21,892 nucleotides of DNA from Flammeovirgaceae bacterium UBA2338 (GTDB lineage: Bacteria; Bacteroidota; Bacteroidia; Cytophagales; Cyclobacteriaceae). The notes beneath the pieces were generated by a model, which had not been told where the DNA came from, searched no databases, and worked only from the letters and a program-made list of their open reading frames with translations. The stretch lies in the NCBI GenBank assembly GCA_002344795.1, contig DDUM01000064.1, positions 81,644 through 103,535 of the forward strand, in the 5' to 3' direction. The first letter of the stretch is position 1. Each line of letters opens with the position of its first letter. The translations under genes and the position numbers were made by a program. Positions 7,538-15,312 of the stretch are shown here, one piece after another.

Positions 7538-9667
7538 ATGTCAATTATTAAAACAACATATAATAGAAGATCATTCCTAAAAGCGTCAATAGCTGGAGGT
7601 GGAGGACTTATGCTGAGTTTCAGTTGGCTGGCGGCCTGTAGCCCTTCGGAGGCTCCTAAAGCAATGCCGTCAGAATGGTTTAATTTGAACGCTTACCTGT
7701 CCATTGCCGACAATGGAGAGGTGACGATCATGTCGCCCAATCCTGAAGTGGGTCAAAATGTAAAAACTTCTATGCCCATGATCGTTGCAGAGGAGCTGGA
7801 CGTGAAGTGGGAGGATGTAATTGTAAAACAGGCTCCCCTTAACTCAGAAAGCTTTACCAGGCAGGTGGCAGGAGGAAGCCAGTCGATAAGGCAAGGGTGG
7901 CAAAGCTTGCGTATGGCAGGGGCTACAGCACGTGAGATGCTAAAAAATGCAGCAGCAAAGCAGTGGAATGTCAGTGCTGCGGATTGCTCCACAGCAGATG
8001 GTTATGTGATTCATGGAAGTGACAAATTGAGCTACGGTGAAATTGCTACTATGGCTGCCGGCATGAAAGTACCGGAAGAAGTGAAATTGAAAGATCCTTC
8101 TACTTATAAGATAATAGGAACCGATCGTGGAAATGTAGACATCGAGGGTATCATTACCGGAAAGCCTTTATTTGGAGTTGATACCAGAAAGGAAGGGATG
8201 CAATACGCAGTGGTGTTAAGACCACCAGCTTTTGGTTTAAAATTGAAATCATTTGATGATACAGAGGCACGTAAAGTGAATGGTGTAAGTGATGTCATTC
8301 AATTTGAAAGCAAAGTGGCCGTATTGGCCAATTCTACCTGGGCTGCAATAAAAGGGCAACGTGCACTTAAAGCCGAATGGGAGAAGGACACCATGCTGGA
8401 AAGCACCTCTTATCATGATAAAACCATGCGTGCTATGCTGGACAAAAAAGCAGCAGAGCCCAAGCGATCGGATGGAAATGCGAGGGCACAGTTGGCCTCT
8501 GCAGATAAAGTATTTGAGAAAGTATATGAGGCGCCATTCCTTCCACATAATGCGATGGAACCCATGAATTTCTATGCCCATGTAACGGCAGACAAAGCTG
8601 AATTTATTGGACCTGTTCAAACACCGGAGCGCACGAGAAGCCAGATTGCGGAATTGCTGGGTAGGCCCGAGAAGGACATCACCCTGGACTTGACGCGTAT
8701 GGGAGGAGGTTTTGGGAGAAGGCTTTATGGCGACTTTGCCCTTGAAGCGGCAGCAATATCTAATCTGTCAAAAAAACCGGTAATGGTTGTATTCACCAGA
8801 GAAGACGACATGACTGCAGGTACCTATCGGCCAGCAGCCAAATACAAGTTCAAGGCAGCGATAAAAGATGGCAACATGGTCGCCTATCATCTGGTGGGTG
8901 CGGGTGTAAATATGGGAAATGCCACCCGGGAAAATAATTTTCCAGCCTCTACATTGGATCATTATCTGGTGGAATCACACAACCTGGAAAGTAATATCAC
9001 CACAGGAGCCTGGCGAGCACCAATTACCAATTTCCTGGCTTTCGCTGAACAAAGCTTCTTTGATGAATTGGCGAGTGAATTGGGAAAGGATCCTATTCAG
9101 TTCAGGTTGGATTTGTTTGCCAGGGCGAAAGAAAACCCGGTAGGAGAATTGCAATACGATGTAGATAAATCTGTAGGTGTAATAAAATTAGCAGCCGAGA
9201 AATCCAATTGGGGCAATGCCCCGGAAGGGGTTTATCAGGGCTTTAGTACCTACTACTCACACAATACCTACGTAGCAGAAGTGGCTGAAGTGATCATGCA
9301 GGGCAACACACCAGTGGTGAAAAGAGTAGTGTGTGCAATTGATTGCGGAATAGTAGTGAATCCGGTCGGAGCCATCAATCAGGTCCAGGGTGGTGTTATC
9401 GATGGAATAGGTCATGCTATGTATGGCGATTTCTCTTTCGAGAATGGTCAGCCTCAAACCAGAAATTTTGATAAGTACAGATTGATTCGCATGAAGGAAT
9501 CACCCGAGGTGGAGGTACATTTTGTGAAAAGTTATAATGATCCTACGGGATTGGGAGAGCCAGCATTGCCACCTGCGGGAGGTGCAATCGCCAACGCCAT
9601 TGCGAAGGCTACAGGAAAGCGCTTTTACAAACAACCTTTTATTAAAGAGCAAATTGTATTGGGGTAA
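7538..9667 (+). CDS. Molybdopterin-binding large subunit, IorB-like, with Tat signal
   Basis: A 709-residue molybdenum-cofactor subunit of the xanthine oxidase superfamily, IorB-like. It would hydroxylate an aldehyde or N-heterocycle, but the substrate cannot be read from sequence. Residues 9-16 (NRRSFLKA) are a twin-arginine motif followed by a glycine-rich hydrophobic stretch, and the signal ends in WLAAC (Cys34), a good lipobox. The cofactor loop GGGFGRR is at 389-395, the TGAWRAPITN loop lies in the second half, and the catalytic glutamate is E674 in GLGEPALPPAGGA. Together with the small subunit it forms a two-gene unit; there is no FAD subunit, and no cytochrome c partner or XdhC-type maturation protein nearby. 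It is somewhat shorter than Brevundimonas IorB (about 780 residues). Confidence 0.92.
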   Translation: MSIIKTTYNRRSFLKASIAGGGGLMLSFSWLAACSPSEAPKAMPSEWFNLNAYLSIADNGEVTIMSPNPEVGQNVKTSMPMIVAEELDVKWEDVIVKQAPLNSESFTRQVAGGSQSIRQGWQSLRMAGATAREMLKNAAAKQWNVSAADCSTADGYVIHGSDKLSYGEIATMAAGMKVPEEVKLKDPSTYKIIGTDRGNVDIEGIITGKPLFGVDTRKEGMQYAVVLRPPAFGLKLKSFDDTEARKVNGVSDVIQFESKVAVLANSTWAAIKGQRALKAEWEKDTMLESTSYHDKTMRAMLDKKAAEPKRSDGNARAQLASADKVFEKVYEAPFLPHNAMEPMNFYAHVTADKAEFIGPVQTPERTRSQIAELLGRPEKDITLDLTRMGGGFGRRLYGDFALEAAAISNLSKKPVMVVFTREDDMTAGTYRPAAKYKFKAAIKDGNMVAYHLVGAGVNMGNATRENNFPASTLDHYLVESHNLESNITTGAWRAPITNFLAFAEQSFFDELASELGKDPIQFRLDLFARAKENPVGELQYDVDKSVGVIKLAAEKSNWGNAPEGVYQGFSTYYSHNTYVAEVAEVIMQGNTPVVKRVVCAIDCGIVVNPVGAINQVQGGVIDGIGHAMYGDFSFENGQPQTRNFDKYRLIRMKESPEVEVHFVKSYNDPTGLGEPALPPAGGAIANAIAKATGKRFYKQPFIKEQIVLG

Positions 9668-9689
9668 TCGAAGCTCTAAAGAGAGTAAA

Positions 9690-9771
9690 AGGAGACTGTC
9701 TCAAAAGCGACACGTTTTTCTGAGCAAAAGCGAAGAATCTCTATAGTCTATCACTATTGAGACAGCCTCTT
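9690..9771. repeat. Imperfect inverted-repeat element / bidirectional terminator
   Basis: The arms 9690-9704 and 9757-9771 pair at 13 of 15 positions plus one wobble, with the core TGTCTCAA/TTGAGACA. The 52-base inside also folds (ATAGT/ACTAT at 9743-9757, and TTTT/AAAA around CTGAGC). It lies between convergent genes and can stop both transcripts. The arm core resembles a GAGGCTGTCTCA-type intergenic repeat that I recall from other Bacteroidota genomes, so it may be a dispersed element rather than a simple terminator; this comes from memory, not a search. Confidence 0.6.
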
Positions 9772-9772
9772 A

Positions 9773-10666
9773 TTAGTTCTTCTTCTTTTTCTTCTTCTTG
9801 GTAAGAATTTTTCTGCTATTCTGTTTTGGTGCAGATGGCTTTGAGCTAATCAGCGGCTTACTAGAGCGCTTAGGTTCGTACGTTTTCTTGATTTGGATAA
9901 TTCTTGCAATTCCGATTTCTGCAGATAAGTAAATCTCATGACGCGTGCCATAGAGATCAGGGGCATCGCTGGTTTGCTTCAATTGTTCTATGTAGTCTTT
10001 CTTGCGGGGATCAAACAATCCGAAATTTGCACGACCATCGAAATTCAAACTCCAGTCATCACTTAGATCAAAGTCGGAACGCAGGCCTACTGCCGCAAAA
10101 AGTTGAAATGCATTGTATTGATCCTTGCTTACGTACTCCAGGTTGTTGACCTCAGGTACCAATACGCCATCGAATACTTTTATATACCCCGGCTCAGATG
10201 GAATTAAAACACTGGAAGGATACCTCTGCTTTGATGCTGAATAGGAGATAGTTTCCCTGCCATTGAGAAGGTATGTAAAATTAATGGCCGCCACTGCACT
10301 TAAACGAAAAAATGAAAGGTCATTCAAATGGAGTTTTAATGCTACAGGAAAATTAAAATAATCCATTTCCACATCGCGCAACCCTACATCACCTCCTACC
10401 GTATTTTTAATCAAAAACTTCTGACCGATTTTAGTCAAAGAGGGGGTAAGTACAACTCCGAAGCCAACATGGTCATAACCATAAGTGAAACCTACCGGTG
10501 TGCCTCGAAAAGTTACTTTACCTTCATAGCGGAAGTCTTTATTAAGCCCTTCATCGAAGGTAATAGGCACATTAAAGCCACCAAAAACTCCGAAAGATTC
10601 TACATTTTGAGAATATCCCGAGTGAAAGGCTGTTATCAATACCAAACTGCAAATAAACCTCATCAA
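9773..10666 (-). CDS. Outer-membrane beta-barrel protein with polylysine tail
   Basis: A 297-residue exported protein. Residues 1-19 are a signal peptide ending in SGYSQ, typical of Bacteroidota. Residues ~22-250 alternate in the pattern of transmembrane beta strands (for example FGVFGGFNVPI, VGFTYGYDHVGFGVVL, YFNFPVALKLHLN and FQLFAAVGLRSDFDL), consistent with a small OmpA/PorT-like barrel. The last strand-like segment (YLSAEIGIARIIQI) is followed by about 40 basic residues ending in seven lysines and an asparagine, an unusual ending for a barrel, where an aromatic residue is expected. No substrate or specific family can be named. It converges on the molybdenum hydroxylase genes and diverges from the LTA-synthase-like gene over a 203-base shared promoter region. 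Confidence 0.72.
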   Translation of the reverse strand: MMRFICSLVLITAFHSGYSQNVESFGVFGGFNVPITFDEGLNKDFRYEGKVTFRGTPVGFTYGYDHVGFGVVLTPSLTKIGQKFLIKNTVGGDVGLRDVEMDYFNFPVALKLHLNDLSFFRLSAVAAINFTYLLNGRETISYSASKQRYPSSVLIPSEPGYIKVFDGVLVPEVNNLEYVSKDQYNAFQLFAAVGLRSDFDLSDDWSLNFDGRANFGLFDPRKKDYIEQLKQTSDAPDLYGTRHEIYLSAEIGIARIIQIKKTYEPKRSSKPLISSKPSAPKQNSRKILTKKKKKKKN

Positions 10667-10869
10667 TGAGTTGCGAAAGTTTAGGTTCTTAGGATCAAAA
10701 ACAATATCAATGGCCGATTTTTCATATCCACAGAATTACAAAACTAAGACAAAAACTGAAACCATAATGAGGTTCCTTAGGGTTGATTTGCCTTATTTTG
10801 CTCTTAAATGACATGGTTTAAGCTCAAACTCGGTCTTAAGACAGGTTAATAACGCAGAAGCAACACATA

Positions 10870-12846
10870 ATGAGGCTTTTAGAGGATATTTCAATAAGGG
10901 AAAATGTTTATTGGGGACTAGTGAAGCGGCTGTTGCTGGTAATGGGATTCTATACCATCTGCAGAATAAGTTTTTACTTATTTAATATTAGTTTCTTTCC
11001 TGATATGACCTGGGATAGAATGTCCACCATCATGTTGGGAGGACTTAAATTTGACCTGGCAGCAGTCCTCTATCTCAATTCATTGTTCATATTACTTACA
11101 ATTCTACCGCTAACGATCAAGTTTCATCCTATTTACCAAAAAGTACTTTATTATATATTCATCATTACCAACGGCATCGGGCTGGCCGTCAATATTGCAG
11201 ATAACGTTTATTACCCCTATACATTAAGAAGGACGACCATTTCTGTTTTATCTCAATTTGAAAATGAACAGAATTTTGGAGCATTGTTTTTTTCTTTTCT
11301 TGTAAATTATTGGTACGGATTTGCATTTTTCTTTCTGATACTCTATTTGTTTATCAGATCCTCTAAACAAATCAAAGTGTCAGGCCCGCAGTTGAAAAAC
11401 AAATGGGCGTACTATGGAAGTGCAGTGGTGCTCATGCCTGCCATAATATACCTGTTCGTTGGCGGAGTAAGAGGAGGTTTTCGGCATAGTACCAGGCCAA
11501 TCACAATCAGCAATGCAGCAGAATTTGCCACCATTCCCAAAGACATCAATCTGGTGTTAAACACACCGTTTGCACTGATGCGCACAGCAAGAGCCAATGT
11601 AATCGAGAAAGTAGATTACTACAGTTCGGAGAAAGCGCTTGCTGAAGTGTATACACCACTGCACGTACCTTCCGATACCGCAGCTTTCAAATATGACAAT
11701 GTTGTGATCATCATATTGGAAAGCTTCTCCAAAGAATTTGTTGGTGCGTACAATAATAACATGGGGATTGAAAACTATAAAGGGTATTCACCGTATATCG
11801 ATTCTCTCATTAGCAAGAGTTTGGCATTTCAGTACTCACTTTCCAACGGTAGAAAATCGATTGACGCCATGCCTTCGGTCATTTGTAGCATCCCCTCCAT
11901 AGAAGTCCCCTTTGTGCTTTCCCACTACTCAGGAAATAAAGTGAACAGCCTGGCAAGTTTGTTGAAAGAGAAAGGTTATTCTACTTCATTTTTTCATGGA
12001 GCCCCGAATGGTTCAATGGGACTTCAGGCATTCGCAAACCTCTCAGGTTTTGATAAGTATTATGGAATGACCGAATATGATAATGATGATGACTTTGATG
12101 GTATCTGGGGAATATGGGATGAAAAATTTCTGCAATATTTCGCGAATACACTGAATACATTTAAAGAACCTTTCTACTCTACATTATTTACAGTTACATC
12201 GCACCCTCCGCATATTCTTCCAGAAGAATATAAGGATACCTTTGAAGGTGGGCCATTACCCATTCATAAAACCATAGAATACACAGATTATTCTGTGAAA
12301 CGATTTATGGAGACAGCTTCTACAATGCCGTGGTTTAAAAATACATTATTTGTATTTACTGCTGATCATGCAACGGCAGCCATAAATTATCAGGTGTACA
12401 ATTCCTCTTGGGGATACTATTCTATTCCTTTGTTTTTTTATCATCCGGGAAGTGATTGGTCAACTTTTTCAGATGACATTGTACAACAGATTGATATTAT
12501 GCCTTCTGTACTCGGGTACCTGAACTACGATAAACCCTATATCGCTTATGGTAGAAATATTTTTGATCCTTCGGTAGAACCTTATGCCTATAACTATGCA
12601 GACAACGTGTACCAGGCGTTTATTGGAAATTATCTACTCCAATATGATGGTAAAAAGTCCGTGGCATTGTACGATTTCAAAAATGATAAAGGACTAAAAT
12701 CCAATTTGGTGCATGAGATGCCTGAAGTGGTGGAGAAAATGGAAATCAAACTCAAGGCATTTATTCAGCAATATAACAACCGGATGGTGGACGATAATCT
12801 CACCATGGATGGCCCCCAATCTGGACCAAACAGATTGGGTAAATAA
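10870..12846 (+). CDS. LTA-synthase-type phosphoglycerol transferase (sulfatase fold)
   Basis: A 658-residue inner-membrane enzyme of the LtaS/alkaline phosphatase superfamily. Five or so transmembrane helices occupy residues ~18-165 and ~178-196. The extracytoplasmic catalytic domain starts near residue 270. Expected metal and catalytic positions are visible: E284 in VVIIILES, the nucleophile position S330 in NGRKSIDAMPS, and D499-H500 in FTADHAT; the HPPH stretch and the GFDKYYG region are also typical. Gram-positive LtaS uses threonine as nucleophile; here it is serine. In Gram-negatives such enzymes decorate periplasmic glucans, LPS or lipids with phosphoglycerol or phosphoethanolamine; the substrate is unknown. 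The DUF2807 lipoprotein gene follows after 64 bases on the same strand and may be co-transcribed. Confidence 0.9.
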   Translation: MRLLEDISIRENVYWGLVKRLLLVMGFYTICRISFYLFNISFFPDMTWDRMSTIMLGGLKFDLAAVLYLNSLFILLTILPLTIKFHPIYQKVLYYIFIITNGIGLAVNIADNVYYPYTLRRTTISVLSQFENEQNFGALFFSFLVNYWYGFAFFFLILYLFIRSSKQIKVSGPQLKNKWAYYGSAVVLMPAIIYLFVGGVRGGFRHSTRPITISNAAEFATIPKDINLVLNTPFALMRTARANVIEKVDYYSSEKALAEVYTPLHVPSDTAAFKYDNVVIIILESFSKEFVGAYNNNMGIENYKGYSPYIDSLISKSLAFQYSLSNGRKSIDAMPSVICSIPSIEVPFVLSHYSGNKVNSLASLLKEKGYSTSFFHGAPNGSMGLQAFANLSGFDKYYGMTEYDNDDDFDGIWGIWDEKFLQYFANTLNTFKEPFYSTLFTVTSHPPHILPEEYKDTFEGGPLPIHKTIEYTDYSVKRFMETASTMPWFKNTLFVFTADHATAAINYQVYNSSWGYYSIPLFFYHPGSDWSTFSDDIVQQIDIMPSVLGYLNYDKPYIAYGRNIFDPSVEPYAYNYADNVYQAFIGNYLLQYDGKKSVALYDFKNDKGLKSNLVHEMPEVVEKMEIKLKAFIQQYNNRMVDDNLTMDGPQSGPNRLGK

Positions 12847-12910
12847 ATTTTTTAATTGCGCATAGGGGGGATTCAGGGGTTGGTTGTCTTATTATCAAAA
12901 CAACCAAAAA

Positions 12911-13624
12911 ATGACTTTTATGCGATTTTTCAAACCTTTTACGTCAATTGTAATTCTGATTGTTGGATTAGCTTCTTGTAATGTACGGGAAGATCCAGGG
13001 CCCATTCAATACAATGAACAGCCCTATGCTATTACTGATTTTGATCGCCTGGACATTGGAGATGCCATGTTTGTTACGATAACCCGCGGTAATTTATTTT
13101 CAGTTTCTGCAAAGGGCGACAGGAGAAACCTTGATGATCTTGAGGTATTTAAGGTGGGGAATACACTGGTGACAAGATTTACAAAGAACCGAAACAGGAA
13201 ACACACTACATACATCACTATTTCTATGCCATCATTGGTATCTGCCGATTTTTATGGTGCGGCTACTGCTTATGTCAGTGGGTTTGAAGAGGAGAGCTTC
13301 ACCATCAATTTGTCCGGAGCATCTTTCGCACAGGTAGACATTGAGGCTGAGGTCAGTAAAATTAATTTGTCAGGGGCATCGAACCTTACATTGGCAGGCA
13401 CCTCGAAATCTGTCATCAGTGAACTGTCTGGTGCTTCCTTGTTGAAGGCCTATAACATGGAAGTAGAGGACCTTCATGTAAAAGCATCTGGTGCCAGTCA
13501 TGCTTATGTAAGAGCAAGTAAAACCCTAACGGCAGAGGCGAGTGGTGCAAGCTCAATTTTGTATAGGGGAGAGGCAATTGTATCTTCTACAGCCACTGGT
13601 GCAAGCTCAATTATTAAGGACTAG
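12911..13624 (+). CDS. DUF2807 (GIN domain) lipoprotein with GAS repeats
   Basis: A 237-residue lipoprotein from the ATG at 12911; the frame is open from a TTG at 12884, and another in-frame ATG lies at 12920. Residues 1-22 are a signal peptide with a good lipobox (GLASC, Cys23). The mature protein is a DUF2807 domain, beginning with the typical 'F-D-R-L-D-I-G-D-A-M-F-V-T-I' strand. The C-terminal half repeats the motif (S/T)GAS six times, with GAS at residues 136, 155, 174, 194, 212 and 230, spaced 18-20 residues. This is the signature of a right-handed beta solenoid, one GAS per turn. The domain is sometimes annotated as an adhesin or auto-transporter-like head, without biochemical proof. 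It follows the LTA-synthase-like gene. Confidence 0.88.
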   Translation: MTFMRFFKPFTSIVILIVGLASCNVREDPGPIQYNEQPYAITDFDRLDIGDAMFVTITRGNLFSVSAKGDRRNLDDLEVFKVGNTLVTRFTKNRNRKHTTYITISMPSLVSADFYGAATAYVSGFEEESFTINLSGASFAQVDIEAEVSKINLSGASNLTLAGTSKSVISELSGASLLKAYNMEVEDLHVKASGASHAYVRASKTLTAEASGASSILYRGEAIVSSTATGASSIIKD

Positions 13625-13641
13625 AATTGAAGAATTCAAAG

Positions 13642-13688
13642 TTCAAGGTTTAAAGTTGGGGCTATTGCCTTGAACTTTAAACCCTGAA
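13642..13688. terminator. Bidirectional terminator
   Basis: Arms 13642-13657 and 13673-13688 pair at 15 of 16 positions (core GGTTTAAAGTT with its complement), with a 15-base loop. It lies between the convergent DUF2807 and yebC genes; the yebC stop codon is only five bases to the right. There is no long T-tract, so the assignment rests on stem strength and position. Confidence 0.65.
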
Positions 13689-13692
13689 TTAT

Positions 13693-14400
13693 TTAAGCGA
13701 GGTTGTGGTAAACAACCTGTACATCATCATCTGCTTCAATGGTGGTGATACACTCCATCACCTCATCTTGCTCCGCTTCAGACAATTCTTTAGTCGTAGT
13801 GGGGATGTATTGTAATTCCGAGCTGATGGCATCCAGGTGCTTTGATTCGATAAACTTTTGCATGTTACCAAAGTCATTGAATTTGGTGTAGATGATGAGA
13901 TGATCTTCATCCTGCTCTATTTCTTCAGCCCCAGCATCTATCAGATCCAGTTCAAGTTCATCCAGGTTGAATGCATCTTTCGCAAATTTAAATACACCTG
14001 TTCGTTCAAACATAAAAGCTACTGAGCCTGAGTTTCCCATACTTCCACCTTTCTTTGAAAAGTGAAGTCGGATGTTGGCTACTGTTCGAGTGGGATTATC
14101 CGTGGCACATTCTACCAACACGGGTACACCGTGTGGCGCATAGCCCTCATATGTTACCTCCTGAAAATCCTTTTCCTCTTTAGAAGAAGCCCTTTTAATA
14201 GCTGCATCCACCCTGTCCTTAGGCATGTTGGCACCTTTGGCATTTTGAATGGCCAGTCTGAGTCGGGGATTATTTTCGGGCAATGGGCCCGCTTGTTTTA
14301 CAGCTATTGAAATTTCCTTCCCTATACGTGTAAATGCCTTGGCCATGCGGTCAAAGCGTGCAAACATTTTGTGTTTCCTTTTTTCAAAAATCCGTCCCAT
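13693..14400 (-). CDS. yebC: YebC/PmpR family protein (TACO1 homologue)
   Basis: A 235-residue cytoplasmic protein of the YebC/PmpR/TACO1 family. Landmarks include KMFARFDRMAKAFTRIGKEI near the N-terminus, NPRLRLAIQNAKGANMPKDRVDAAIKRA, the YEGYAPHGVPVLVECATDNPTRTVANIR segment and the GGSMGNSGSVAFMFERTGV strand. Length matches the family. The Bacteroidota branch has an N-terminal variant in place of the usual 'GHSKWANIK' start, as here (MGRIFEKRKHK). The family was long called a transcription regulator; more recent work links members to translation, relieving ribosome stalling at proline-rich sites. It is divergent from the sigma-factor operon. Confidence 0.95.
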   Translation of the reverse strand: MGRIFEKRKHKMFARFDRMAKAFTRIGKEISIAVKQAGPLPENNPRLRLAIQNAKGANMPKDRVDAAIKRASSKEEKDFQEVTYEGYAPHGVPVLVECATDNPTRTVANIRLHFSKKGGSMGNSGSVAFMFERTGVFKFAKDAFNLDELELDLIDAGAEEIEQDEDHLIIYTKFNDFGNMQKFIESKHLDAISSELQYIPTTTKELSEAEQDEVMECITTIEADDDVQVVYHNLA

Positions 14401-14528
14401 AATTAGAATCCCTGTTTGAGTGCTGTAAAATTAAGTTTCTGAACGGAAATAGGAAATATTCCTCATGTCTGTTTGTAACCTTTCAGTAGCGAGCCACTCT
14501 ATAGTATTGTAAACCAAACTTAAAGAAT

Positions 14529-14867
14529 ATGTTATATGCTGCTATCGCCCTTTTTGCTGTTGCTGCAGTACTAGGGCTTATTATCCTTCTCAAATGGCTT
14601 TCGAAAAATGATGCTTCAAAAGGTGTTATTTACAGTCACGGAATAATTGCCGCCACAGCGCTTGTATTGATTATTGTCTATGCACTTCAAAACCCTGCGC
14701 ACTACCCACAACTTAGTATTATATTGTTTGTATTGGGTGCATTAGGAGGGTTCTATCTTTTTTTCAACAACCTAAAGTCAAATGCCAGACCCATAGGAAT
14801 TGCGTTTGTGCACGCACTCATAGCGGTGGCCGGATTTGTAACCTTACTCATTTTTGCTTTTGCATAA
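14529..14867 (+). CDS. Small four-helix membrane protein of unknown function
   Basis: A 112-residue, almost wholly hydrophobic protein with four predicted helices: about 3-23, 37-53, 61-80 and 91-111. I do not recognise a named family. It looks like an internal repeat: helices 2 and 4 share the pattern H-x-x-I-A (HGIIAATALVLIIVYA from H37, HALIAVAGFVTLLIFA from H95), each with a histidine at the start of the helix. Such histidines can bind haem, but that is inference. It is the first gene of a three-gene set: the DUF2231 gene starts 11 bases after its stop, and the sigma gene overlaps the DUF2231 stop. The HG...YP.L pattern of this protein also recurs in the DUF2231 protein, suggesting a related fold. 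Confidence 0.8.
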   Translation: MLYAAIALFAVAAVLGLIILLKWLSKNDASKGVIYSHGIIAATALVLIIVYALQNPAHYPQLSIILFVLGALGGFYLFFNNLKSNARPIGIAFVHALIAVAGFVTLLIFAFA

Positions 14868-14877
14868 CGGATAGTAA

Positions 14878-15312
14878 ATGAAAATTCTGGGTCATCCTGT
14901 CCATCTGATGCTCGTGCATTTTCCTGCAGCACTTTTCCCGATAGAGTGTTTGTTTTATGCCCTATTGGTATACAAGGGTCATCTGGATTATGCGTTTGTG
15001 TCATTTTGTATACTGTTATGTGGAGTGGGGTTTGGATGGGTGGCTGCCATTTTTGGTGCACTGGATATGGCATCCATATCATCAGAAAAGGTGGATGTAA
15101 TCAAAAGGGCCCTGATTCATGGGAGCATCAACGGAACTGTTTTGATAGCCTATACTGTAATGGCGTATTCGTTGTATTTGTCATACCCTTCCCTTCCTGA
15201 AGGCAGTGTTTTTATGTTGATGTTTAAAATATTTCTGGTTCTATTTCTGGTAATAGGGAATTTTATTGGAGGTAACTTAGTATTAAAAGATAAGGTAGGA
15301 TTGATTCAATAA
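14878..15312 (+). CDS. DUF2231 domain membrane protein
   Basis: A 144-residue membrane protein of the DUF2231 family. The N-terminus has the family motif HPVHLMLVHFPAA with H6, H9 and H14 at the start of helix 1. Four helices are predicted at about residues 8-32, 38-60, 82-101 and 112-134. A further histidine (H81 in IHGSING) lies before helix 3. DUF2231 proteins have no settled function; the conserved histidines suggest a haem or metal site, which is inference. The stop TAA at 15310-15312 overlaps the ATG of the sigma-factor gene (TAATG), so the two genes are translationally coupled. That coupling makes a role in controlling the sigma factor worth considering. Confidence 0.85.
   Translation: MKILGHPVHLMLVHFPAALFPIECLFYALLVYKGHLDYAFVSFCILLCGVGFGWVAAIFGALDMASISSEKVDVIKRALIHGSINGTVLIAYTVMAYSLYLSYPSLPEGSVFMLMFKIFLVLFLVIGNFIGGNLVLKDKVGLIQ

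Noticed and set aside
8249..8620. Antisense frame of 123 codons inside the large molybdenum subunit gene
   Set aside because: The strong domain match is on the other strand. The antisense product is Cys/Phe/Ile-rich with no motif.
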